Both the position numbers and the translations under genes were made by a program. From Myrica gale (Eukaryota; Streptophyta; Magnoliopsida; Fagales; Myricaceae), in contig OZ005605.1 in NCBI GenBank assembly GCA_963930655.1, positions 21,087,501 to 21,151,500 of the forward strand: a stretch of DNA of 64,000 bases, read 5' to 3'. Shown piece after piece: positions 35,775 to 64,000 of the stretch (position 1 is the first letter of the stretch; the number at the start of each line of letters is the position of its first letter). The notes below the pieces were generated by a model. It made no database searches. It was not told the origin of the DNA and saw only the letters and a program-made list of their open reading frames with translations.

Positions 35775-38100
35775 ATGGGGTTGGTGGGTTGTGAGGAAAA
35801 TGGGAATGGAGAGGAACTGGTGGAAATTCCTATTGGAAGCAAAAACAAATACAAGAGGATGGATTATGATGCCGCAGAGGAGGATGTGGCATTGTCCAAT
35901 GAAGGCATGCCAAAGAAGAATAACACCAACAGGAACTTTGTGTTTGGCTGTGCCATCTTTGCCTCCCTCAATTCCGTGCTCCTTGGATACGGTTAGTCTT
36001 TCCTTTGTGTCATTTCTCAATACGATCTTTTAGTCTGATCGGCTTGGTCATTAGAACCCAAAGATGATATTTTTCCTGGCCTTTTTTCTCTTCGATTTCT
36101 TGCTGTAGCTCTTCTTTTCTCTCTTTTTATCTGCTTATTTGGTGGGATCTCTTGTGATTTGAACTCTAAATATAATCCCATTTTATGTAATCTAAGAGTT
36201 GTATTGTCTTGGAATTGGACTTTCGGGATTATTTGGCTTTCAAAATAATGGCTGCGATTGAATATTAAGTGTAACAATGTACTGTTTAAACACGGAGTGC
36301 TATAAATCATGTACGTTAGTACGTAATGGCGTATTGTTTGGTGAGCATCCGAAAATGAATTTGAGGGAGGAAAATGCTCGTTGGGGAAGGGGGTTGGGGG
36401 TTGACGGGGGGATGGTGGAAGACAATTTAGTTACATTACCAGTCCATGTTTAGAGACCAGTTTTTTTCCGTTAAGATGCAAAAAAGTGAGGGTAGTTGGC
36501 TTCTGGTCCATTTAGTTGGGACTGAATGCACATGGAGAACCTGTTAAGGTAGTTTATCAACTTCCAATGCACAAATTTGATATCCCGTTTCAAGTTAAAG
36601 AGCAAAACTATCGTTACCAAATTTTGTTGACCAAATTAATATCTAGTCCTGCAATTTTTCTCCCCCAAGTACTTTGGACTGTTGAAAGATTATGTTGCAA
36701 ATCCACTGTTTACCATGTGTGCTTATCACTATGCAGATGTAGGAGTTATGAGTGGAGCTATTTTGTTTATTCAGGAGGATCTGAAGATAACGGAGGTAGA
36801 AGAAGAAGTTCTCGTTGGAATTTTAAGCATAATATCCCTCCTAGGTAGTTTGGCCGGTGGAAAAACATCAGATGCCATTGGTAGAAAATGGACAATTGGC
36901 TTTGCAGCTGTGGTGTTTCAGTCAGGAGCGGCTATAATGACTCTTGCTCCTAATTTTGGAGTTCTGATAGTAGGTCGACTCTTGGCTGGGGTGGGAATTG
37001 GCTTTGGTGTCATGATTGCACCTGTATATATTGCTGAGATATCACCTGCGATTTCAAGAGGATCTCTTACCTCCTTCCCAGAGATATTTATAAATATAGG
37101 AATACTTCTTGGATACGTATCAAACTACGTTTTTTCAGGGCTACCTGCACATATAAGCTGGAGGATCATGCTTGGTGTGGGAATTCTTCCCTCACTTTTT
37201 ATTGGGTTTGCTCTGTTTGTGATCCCTGAATCTCCAAGGTGGCTGGTTATGCAGAACAGGATTGAGGAAGCAAGAGCGGTGCTGTTAAAGACAAATGAGA
37301 GTGAAAGAGAAGTGGAAGAAAGATTGACAGAAATACAGGTAGCCGCTGGTATGTCTGGTGCCAAAAAGTATGAAGCAAAGTCTGTGTGGCATGAGATATT
37401 AAATCCTTCTCCTCCACTTCGACGGATGCTAATTGCCGGTTGTGGAATACAGTGTTTTCAGCAGGCCACAGGTATTGATGCAACTGTTTATTATAGCCCC
37501 ACAATCTTTAAAGACGCTGGAATTAAAGGCAATACTCAGCTTCTTGCAGCAACCGTTGCTGTTGGGGTTACCAAAACTTTGTTCATCTTGGTAGCCATAT
37601 TTCTTATTGACAAAGTGGGGAGAAAGCCTTTGCTTTACATAAGTACAATCGGAATGACTACTTGCTTATTGGGTTTAAGCCTTACTCTATCACTATTGAG
37701 GGACGGAAAATTTGGGATGGAATTGGCAATTTTAGCAGTTTGTGGGAATGTAGCCTTTTTCTCAGTAGGAATTGGCCCAATTTGTTGGGTACTGTCATCC
37801 GAAATCTTCCCTCTACGGCTTAGAGCTCAAGCATCCGCCCTTGGGGCAGTGGGTAGTAGAGTCAGTAGTGGCTTAGTAGCTATGTCCTTCCTCTCAGTGT
37901 CTCGTGCAATTACGGTGGCTGGAACCTTCTTTGTTTTTTCTGTACTTTCAGCTCTGTCCATTGCTTTTGTCCATACGTGTGTTCCAGAAACCAAAGGGAA
38001 GTCATTAGAGCAAATTGAACTGCTCTTTCGGAAAGAGGGAGAAGGGAAAGGAGGGGAGGTGGAAATGGGAGATGTAGAGCGTCTGGTGCAGGGAGAATGA
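35775..38100 (+). CDS. PLT4: Polyol/monosaccharide H+ symporter, PLT4 type
   Basis: A major facilitator superfamily sugar transporter with about 12 membrane helices, expected to move polyols or monosaccharides with protons. Exon 1 is 35,775-35,991 and exon 2 36,737-38,100, joined as G|AT to give Asp73. The product is 526 aa. Signatures are present in order: the loop motif GGKTSDAIGRK (about 110), PESPRWLV (about 235), QQATGID in the seventh helix, DKVGRKPLLY, and PETKGKSLEQIE near the C-terminus. The cytosolic N-terminus begins MGLVGCEENGNGEELVEIPI. The sequence around DVGVMSGAILFIQEDLKITE and the length fit the Arabidopsis polyol transporter 4 group. The substrate cannot be read from sequence. 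No defect is visible. Confidence 0.93.
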
Positions 38101-46863
<8,763 letters not shown>

Positions 46864-47331
46864 AGTAATGGTTTTTACAGACTATATAGAAGTGATTACC
46901 TATCCATAAATATGTCGCCACGTTTGAGCTTGTCGGATACTCAGATGTGTCTGTTGAGCTTTGCATGAAAAAGTATGTTATCGATATAATCACCAATAAG
47001 AAAGACTCTTGTCGTGCCTGCTAAATATTTAGATGAAGTATGCTTTCCACCGTAAAAATGGTGCTCGTCTTCTCATCTCTTTGTGCTCATGCATGCCATC
47101 TTACAATAGTCCAAGAAGAGACAGAAGGGGAAGAATCAAATTTTAAACTAAGTGTATACACATATTTCATTTAGAAGAGTGAATTTTTGAGAATTTCAAT
47201 GGAATTAAATAACCCAAATTTATTTTTTTATAATCACTAAATAAGTTGAGTTAGTGATAAAATTGCATAAAAATTTTAATTCGTGCTCACAAGAAACAAA
47301 ATTTCACCCATCAGAATTTTATTGTACACAA
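46864..47331. other. 3' region of GSTU copy A
   Basis: Likely 3' untranslated and downstream sequence. No other feature is recognised. Confidence 0.5.
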
Positions 47332-47340
47332 TATAAAATA

Positions 47341-47930
47341 AGAGAAATTTACAAATCACACTAGGTTTTAGTTCTTTTTAAAAAAAAATTAAAAAAGATG
47401 ACTGAATTTATCATTTTGGTATCAAAATTCATTCGACTTAGAAAAATGTATCACGTCCAATTGCAATATGACACATGTCATTAAAATAATAAAAATATAA
47501 ATATTTTGAAAAAATAAAAAATAAATCTAAAATTAATAAAAAAAACATAATTATATAATATTAAAAAAAACCATCGGGACCCCGATCGTTTCACAGGGGA
47601 GGGGGGAGAAATGGGTGGCCAAAGGTGGAGGGGTTCCCTCCATTATGAAAGATCAGGTCCCGATCGTCCTTTTTTAAAAAAATATATATATATTTTTTAT
47701 TAATTTTAGATTTAATTAATTATATTTTAATTTTAATTTTTTATTTTAAAAAATATTTATGACACATGCTACATTTCAATTGGGAGGAATGAATTTTCCT
47801 TTAAAAAAATTAACGACGTTGAGTCAAGTGAATTTAGGTATGAAAATGACAAATCTAGTGAGCTTTTTAATTTTTTAAAAAAATTATTAAATTATTTAAA
47901 AAGTCACTAAAATTTGATTTATGAATTTCT
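47341..47930. mobile_element. Foldback Mutator-like MITE, about 590 bp
   Basis: Flanked by an exact 9-bp direct repeat TATAAAATA (47,332-47,340 and 47,931-47,939), the target size typical of Mutator-like elements. The arms are long inverted repeats: GAGAAATTTACAAATC at the left against AGAAATTCATAAATC from the right, continuing inward through ATGACACATG and TAAATCTAAAATTAAT to a centre framed by GGGACCCCGATCG and GGTCCCGATCG. The GC-rich middle (AGGGGAGGGGGGAGAAATGG) is noncoding. Confidence 0.72.
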
Positions 47931-47939
47931 TATAAAATA

Positions 47940-48241
47940 ATTATAAAACTTTTTAAATTCAAAAAATTCTTCGACAAAAGATTAGCATGAGATGAAACCG
48001 AGCCCACTATCCCACTTCCTTCTAATTTTCTGCGATATAATCGTAGGGGATTATTAATACTCATTTGAACCATGACTCAACGTGAAGACCGGCGGGCCCT
48101 TGTGCGCAGTTACTCTCTACCAATTAAACCAAAGTAAACAGTTCATTGCACTCATGATCTACCCCTTTTTTCTCTTTATATTAAAAAATAAAAAACACCA
48201 AAGAAGATCTTTAACATGTTATTGCAAGTAATGATAGCCCA
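47940..48241. other. Short spacer with tRNA-like words
   Basis: On the minus strand, 48,060-48,132 has TTTAATTGGTAGAGAG followed 45 bases later by GGTTCAAATGAG. These resemble the A and B boxes of a tRNA-derived SINE. No cloverleaf, tail or target duplication could be defined, so this is only suggestive. Confidence 0.25.
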
Positions 48242-48970
48242 GGGCGGCTCAAGTAATTGGTGCTTTAGGCGAAATTTAATAATGAAGTCTTATAATATAA
48301 TATATTTAAAAAATAAATTATTAATAAAAAATTAGTTAAAATATATTCTTCTAATTTTTGACATTCATATCAAAGTTTTATATTCTAAATTTGTTAATAT
48401 ATCATTTTCAATTGATAATATGATCAATCCATTTAATCTTTCTTGCATCATATTTGATCTTAGATAGAATTTTATTAGTTTTAGTTTTGAAAAACTTCTT
48501 TTTGCAGAAACAACAACTACAGGTATTGTTAATCATATTCTATTAGCAATACTTGCATTTGGAAAAGGTAGATTTTTAGTTGTTAATTAATGTATACAAC
48601 TGTAAAAATAGTAAATAAATTAGATGGTATAAACGGCTAGGAATTATTTTTGTCACTTTTGAAGAGTTAATGGTTACTTTAATAGATTTAATAGGCATTT
48701 TTTAAGAGTTAATAATTCATTTTATCAAGGAGATTTAATAGGTATCTTTGAATAGTTAATGACTTTTTTATCAAGGAGATTTAATAGGCCTTTATAGAAT
48801 AAAAAATTAACTAACTAAATTTCTATACAAATAGTTTCAACGTTAAACTTTTGAGGCCTTATCATTAAATATTTTTTAAATATACCTATTAAAGAAATTT
48901 TTTAATTGGGGTCTCCCTATTTCGGGGGCCTTAGGCAACCGCCTACCCTGTCTATAGTTGGAGCCGCCCC
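48242..48970 (-). mobile_element. hAT-like element with transposase remnant
   Basis: The ends are inverted: GGGCGGCTC at the left and GGAGCCGCCCC at the right. Subterminal words TTTAGGCG and CCTTAGGCAACCGCCTA match those of the 451-bp element at 11,219-11,669. The flanks ATGATAGC and TAGATAGC look like an aged 8-bp target duplication. A decayed transposase tail is present on the minus strand, so this copy is a partly deleted relative of the autonomous parent. Confidence 0.7.
48345..48565 (-). pseudogene. hAT transposase C-terminal fragment (TTF/ZMYM type)
   Basis: The minus strand reads FPNASIANRI, a stop, LTIPVVVVSAKRSFSKLKLI, KFYLRSNMMQERLNGLIILS and IENDILTNLEYKTLI. This is the C-terminal dimerisation region of hAT-family transposases of the TTF-type zinc-finger (ZMYM1-like) group; the motifs A-x-RSFSKLKLIK and QERLNGL-x-ILSIE are diagnostic. 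The catalytic core and N-terminal finger are absent, and at least one stop codon interrupts the piece. Confidence 0.72.
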
Positions 48971-53974
<5,004 letters not shown>

Positions 53975-54720
53975 AATAGCTAGAGAAATCGTTTGGCCCG
54001 ACTACTTTGTCTTTTATTTTCCTTTTGGATAATCGTTATGTGTGTTTAGCCCTATCCCTTGCAGGCCTGAGATCTCCTAATTAATACGGATGTACAGTTT
54101 TCGCTAAGAATGCTCTAATCTGGCGACAATTGTCGGGTTACATTATACACACGTCTAATGCAAAGACTACCCTTAGAAATTTAATTTGCATCCACGTATT
54201 TTTTTAATTAGGGAATATAAATTTCGAAAAGAGAAAAGAAAAGTACGACATACAATTAGAAGGTAGAGTAATTACTGACCACGTCTGCTTTGATTAAGGA
54301 GGATAGTGCGTCACTTTCTCGCTTTAGAACATTAACTTTCGCTTTCCATGCACACTTATTTTCTTCTACATCGATCTTTAAAGAAGTCTCCTGCTTATCA
54401 GGCTAGCTAGCTAGCTAGGTATTCCTCTTTATGTATTTATTAAACCTTTTTTTCTTAAAAATAATATATAGGTGTCTCGTATTCTTGAACTTAATTAAGA
54501 AGAAATCAAGATCCTCTACAATTCTCTTTCGCATGATAAAATTTAGAAAGAGATAGATATAACATATATATTCTATTTATATATGTTCATATAAAGTTCA
54601 GTATTATGAGTCTTACAACGAAGTCTACCTATTATGTCTATCTCTATCTAAATTATACGGGTAGAGAATTTTCGGTAGGAAATTGCAAAAAGTTTCCACA
54701 TAAGAGTGAATTTTTGTTTA
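53975..54720. repeat. 3' flank of GSTU C, duplicated in the array
   Basis: Begins as the 3' untranslated region of copy C (CGTTTGGCCCGACTACTTTG) and continues to about 54,480. Matching segments recur at about 57,960-58,480, as a shorter piece at 56,082-56,175, and as a diverged piece at about 62,585-62,760. Shared phrases include GGATAGTG, CTTTAAAGAAGTCTCC and GCTAGCTAGCTAGGTAT. These are remnants of successive segmental duplications of the gene with its downstream DNA. Confidence 0.7.
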
Positions 54721-55860
54721 GGGTTAAATGCATCTCATACCCTTGTGGTATTCGCGAATTGCAAATATACCCATGAGGTAAACAAATTCATTTTCATACC
54801 CCTGAGGTAAACATCAATGTCACAATATGTCCCTCCGTTAATGTGTCGTTTGAAACACTAACGGTAAATGCTGACGTGGCAAAAATAGACATGTCAGCAC
54901 CAATCAGATGATGACACGTCATCGCTCAGTGGCATATTTGCAATTTGCGAATACCACAGGGGCATGTGATGCATTTTAGCTTTTTTTAAAAAAAATTAAA
55001 ATTATTATTTTTTAAATAGACACGTCAGCACCAATAAGATGATGACACGCCATCATATTTAATTTTAAAAAGAAATTAGTATTTTAAAAAAAGACAGCCC
55101 AATTTTCCTTCAACATATCTCATGTGTTTGTTTCTGTCGTTTTTTTTATACATAATTTAAAAAAAAAAAACTTGCGTAGTTCAACTTAGCCACTGTATTC
55201 GATTATGTGTGTGTTTTTTTGAACTACGCATGTTTTTTTAAAATTTATGAAAAAAGGAAGAAAAAAAAGATACAAACGAACACATGGGCTAAGTTGAAGG
55301 GAAATGAGGCTAAGTCGTTTTGTGTTCTTTTTTTTTTAAATTAAATTTAAAATATAAAATAAAAAGCATACAGGAACGAATACAGTGGCTAAGTTGAACT
55401 ACAAATGTTTTTTTTTTTAAAAATTATATAAAAAAAAAGACAGAAACGAACACATAGGATATGTTGAAGGAAAATGGGGCTAAGTCTTTTTTTAAAATAA
55501 TAATTTCTTTTTAAAATTAAATATGATGATGTGTCATCATATTATTGGTGCTGACGTGTCTATTTTAAAAAAAATTAATTTTAATTATTTAAAAAAAAAA
55601 ACTAAAATGCATCACATGCCCCTGTGGTATTCGCAAATTGCAAATATGTCTTTGAGTGATGACGTGTCATCATCTGATTGGTGCTGACGTGTCTATTTTT
55701 GTCACGTCAGCATTTACCGTTAGTGTTTCAAACGACATATTAACGGAGGGGCATATTGTGACCTTGATGTTTACCTCAGGGGTATGAAAATGACTTTGTT
55801 TACCTCAGGGGTATATTTGCAATTCTCGAATACCACATGAGTATGAGATGCATTTAACCC
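54721..55860. mobile_element. Composite inverted repeat, 1.14 kb
   Basis: The left end GGGTTAAATGCATCTCATAC is matched by the inverse of the right end, and the arms pair for about 490 bp each (about 54,721-55,210 with 55,370-55,860) at roughly 90 percent identity by eye. Inside each arm, the outer 260 bp is itself an inverted-repeat unit: 54,721-54,980 begins GGTATTCGCGAATTGC and closes with GCAATTTGCGAATACC. The central 160 bp is AT-rich. It thus looks like two MITE copies in opposite orientation that now behave as one element. No convincing target duplication was seen. Confidence 0.72.
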
Positions 55861-56185
55861 AAATATTTAATACTAGGAGAAATTAAGCAGGGAGGGACAG
55901 GTTGAACGAGCGCTCATCCCAAAAATATTTGACAATGGTGAAATACATGGAGAGAGAACGTCTTGGATGAACATAGAGATGTGGTCTGTCGATTGAAAAA
56001 CACAAGGGTTGTTAGATTGGGAAAGTCGGTCATGGAGATCAAGCCAAATATCATGAGAATTGTCATGATACAGGATTGTCACTTTCTCGCTCTAGTAACA
56101 TTAACTTTCGCTTTTCATGCATACACTTATTCTCTTATAGGTCGATTTTTAAAGAAATCTCCTGCTAATCAGATTAGTTAAGAAG
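55861..56185. other. Rearranged spacer next to pseudogene D
   Basis: The segment 56,082-56,175 is a plus-orientation copy of the DNA downstream of GSTU C (CACTTTCTCGCTCTAGTAAC, then TTTAAAGAAATCTCCTG). It abuts the truncated 3' end of the minus-strand pseudogene D, marking a rearrangement junction at about 56,180. Confidence 0.55.
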
Positions 56186-57894
<1,709 letters not shown>

Positions 57895-57975
57895 CGACCA
57901 AGATTGTTGCATGGACTAAGATCGAGGTGCAATGGAGATAACGAAGAAGAGGCCGCTTGGCTTGGAATGGAATAG
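57895..57975 (+). pseudogene. GSTU 3' fragment with internal deletion
   Basis: The segment CCAAGATTGTTGCATGGACT matches the codons for PKIVAWAK of copy C exon 2. After a short scrambled stretch it jumps to GAAGAAGAGGCC...TTGGAATGGAATAG, matching the MKKRLGLE end. The following 3' flank also matches copy C. The first part of the gene is absent. It is a separate decayed copy in plus orientation. Confidence 0.65.
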
Positions 57976-60311
57976 CTAGAGTAATCGTTTGGCCCGACTT
58001 TTTGTCTTTTATTTTTCCTTTTGGATAATCTTTATGCGTCTTTAGCTCTCCCTTCCAGAACTAAGATCTCCTAAATACTGATGTACAGTATTACCTAAGC
58101 ATACTCTAATCAGGCGACAAGTGTTCGGTTACATGCATTATACACACGTGTATTAATGCAAAAACCACCCTTAAAAATTTAATTAATTTGCATCCACGTA
58201 TTTTTAAATTAGGAAGTATAAATTTCAGACAAAAAAGAAAAGTAAGACATACAATTAGAAGGTAGAGTAATTATTGACTAGTACTGCTTTAATTAAGGAG
58301 GATAGTGTACTGTCACCATGTCTAGCTAGCTTTAGGAACATTAACTACTTTCGCTTTCCATGCATACACTTATTTTCTTCAACATCGATCTTTAAAGAAG
58401 TCTCCCAGGCTAATCAAGCTAGCTAGCTAGGTATCCAGTTTATTTACTTATTGAACCTTTTTTTAAAATATATATAGGCGGAGGGAGGGGCATCCTTTTG
58501 CCCATATGCTAATTCTTTACTGTATATATTCTTAGGTGATATTTGTTTGTTTCAAATTTATAGAATTTTGATAAAATTATGAATATTTAGGTGATTTTAA
58601 AGTTGTATTGGTCTGTGTGTAGAAGTTGTTAAAAGAGATTGATGTTTGTAAAAAAAGTAATAAATTGTTGTATTGAAATACGTGTGTTTTGTTATGTTTT
58701 GCATGTAAATATAAAAGTATGATGCAAATCTTAAAAACAAACACTCAACCGAACATGCCAGCCTCCCAGAATTTTCAAAAATTGTCCCCTCGGACCTTTT
58801 TTTAGCCTCTTAGGAATTTGAAATAGAAATTGTAGCATTGAATATTTAATAATAACCTATCATTCCTAGTTTGGACAGATTTAAAAAAAAAATTTAATAG
58901 GACTCAAAAAATTAGAGATTCGCCTTTAAGTATTCAAAAATCTAAAAAAAAAAATTATCTTAAAACTCTAACTTGAAAGTTAAAAATAGAGAATATTAGT
59001 GTATTTTCTTCTCTTTTAGTATTTTCAAACTTTTTCTTATTTATATCTACTTTACAAAAAAAAGTTCATATTTTATATATAGCAAAACATATAATAAAAA
59101 ATATTATAATATTATTTTGGCCCCCTCAAAGATAAATTCCTAGCTCCAGTAATGTATATAGGTGTCTCATATTCTTGACGACCTAACTGTGTTTGGATGA
59201 GCGGATTTTGTTGGAGTTACTGTAAATTTTCTATAAAACGTATTGAAGTTGATGAAAAATTGATTATGAAATTAAAAAAAAATGATGTGTCATCCAAGCA
59301 GGCCTTAATGATTAGGCTAGATTCTCAAGATTTCGCTAAAAACATAGTCGTAATTGCACCCATGGCCGTTGAGGTATTCAAAAATTGCAATTGGGTCCCC
59401 GAGATAAAAAATTAGCCATTTAGCTCCTTAAAATAAATGATTTCGAAAAAAAAAGGTTCATTCTTCTACTTTTGTCCCCCTCCGTTAATGGTTAATGCTG
59501 ACATGTGGGGATTCTACTGAGTATGAGATTTTGGGGGAGAATGTGGGAGGTGGGTCCGCGGGGATGGGTAGGAGAAAAAACTTTGGTATTTTTTTTGGTG
59601 AAATATAAGCTTGATTGATGTGACAATGACTTGGCGTAAGTGGCCGACTAAGTCGATACTAACTTGAAATTTGTGGGCTGACGCGTTTAGATTGGGCACG
59701 TGGTGCAATTTGATTGGATTGACGTTGTATTAATTGTCGTGTCAGCAATATTTACTGTTAACGGAGAAAGAAAGAGCTCCACATATGGGCTCTTTTCTCG
59801 AAACCATTACCTTAAGGAGCTAAATGGATCATTTGTTACTTCGGAGATCCAATTGCAACTTTCAAATACTTTAGAGACTGTGGGTGCAATTTCACCAAAA
59901 CTTATCATGGACATATGGATGAGATCCTCTAATTTATTTATTTTATATCTGGTTAATAACATTGGATTCTCCAATAACGTACATCCTACTCATTCTCTCT
60001 TGTAGTAAGCAATTTTGCTGCTTACAACCTTTAAAAGTTTAGCCTTTCTTAATTTTGTGAGATCTGAATAGTTTATTGTTAAATAAACACTTATCCTAAA
60101 AATTTAATCAGTTAGAGAGAGATGAACTTTATTATATTTAATTTAGGGGGAGCTAAACACACAAAGATTATCCAAAAGGAAAATAAAAGACAAAATAGTC
60201 GGGCCAAACAATTATTCTATTCCAGGCTAGCAGCTGCCAATCGTCTTCTTACTCTCCACTGCAAACTGATCATAAACCTTCTTCAAGCCTGTTCTTCCTC
60301 TCGCTCCACTA
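57976..60311. other. Spacer with duplicated flank and MITEs
   Basis: Up to about 58,480 this is the duplicated GSTU C flank. The stretch 58,525-58,765 looks like a MITE (ends GTGATATTTGTTTG and CAAACACTCAACCGAAC). A further inverted-repeat element lies at about 59,330-59,905. No gene is recognised. Just before pseudogene E, 60,250-60,330 contains a short duplicated phrase (CTCCACTGCAAACTGATCAT against CTCCACTACAAACTCAT). Confidence 0.45.
59330..59905. mobile_element. Foldback MITE, about 575 bp
   Basis: The left arm reads TAATTGCACCC, then TTGCAATTGGGTCCCCGAG and CATTTAGCTCCTTAA. The right arm, read on the opposite strand, gives AAATTGCACCC, then TTGCAATTGGATCTCCGAAG and CCATTTAGCTCCTTAAG. 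The inner flanks also pair around CTCCGTTAA and GTTAACGGAG. Target duplication not determined. Confidence 0.62.

Positions 60312-64000
<3,689 letters not shown>

Noticed and set aside
36516..36848. Open frame overlapping the PLT4 intron and exon 2
   Set aside because: It is in another frame from the transporter and covers the intron end; the spliced transporter explains this DNA.

Overview
This window is nuclear DNA of a flowering plant, most probably a woody eudicot (a rosid is my inference, not proven). The support is: spliced genes with GT-AG introns, plant-only families (Dof zinc finger, DUF1218, tau-class glutathione S-transferases), plant Ty1-copia and Ty3-gypsy LTR retrotransposons, several MITE families and AT-rich spacers. 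There is no bacterial operon, CRISPR array or prokaryotic mobile system, and I found no novel gene system. The interest lies in gene decay, nested transposons and a tandem gene cluster.

Left part (1-20,000): a decayed IST1-like gene (2,801-5,334) with several frame breaks; AT-rich spacer holding a 5'-truncated LINE-like insertion with a MITE nested in it (8,459-9,092); a non-autonomous hAT-like element (11,219-11,669); a DUF1218 membrane-protein gene of three exons (12,433-14,784) whose first exon is one base out of frame; and a young, internally deleted Ty1-copia element (15,595-19,612) with non-canonical TA...CA LTR ends.

Middle part (20,000-38,100): a single-exon Dof transcription factor on the minus strand (21,348-22,271), about 6 kb of spacer, a complete 18-exon gene for splicing factor SF3b subunit 2 on the minus strand (28,195-34,189; 582 aa), and a two-exon polyol/monosaccharide transporter of the PLT4 type (35,775-38,100; 526 aa). 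SF3B2 and the transporter are divergent and share a 1.6-kb spacer containing two G-boxes and a MITE.

Right part (40,000-64,000): a tandem array of tau-class glutathione S-transferase genes. Three are intact on the plus strand (40,138-46,863; 49,661-50,483; 51,758-53,974), two are pseudogenes on the minus strand (56,186-57,117; 60,312-61,373), one is a 3' fragment (about 57,895-57,975), and one runs off the window end (63,835-64,000). The first has a complete 5.2-kb Ty3-gypsy element inserted antisense in its only intron, and the third carries a Mutator-like MITE in its intron. Between the genes lie a foldback element with a 9-bp target duplication (47,341-47,930), a hAT element retaining a transposase C-terminal remnant (48,242-48,970) and a 1.14-kb composite inverted repeat (54,721-55,860). 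Repeated promoter and downstream segments show that the array grew by duplication followed by inversion and decay.
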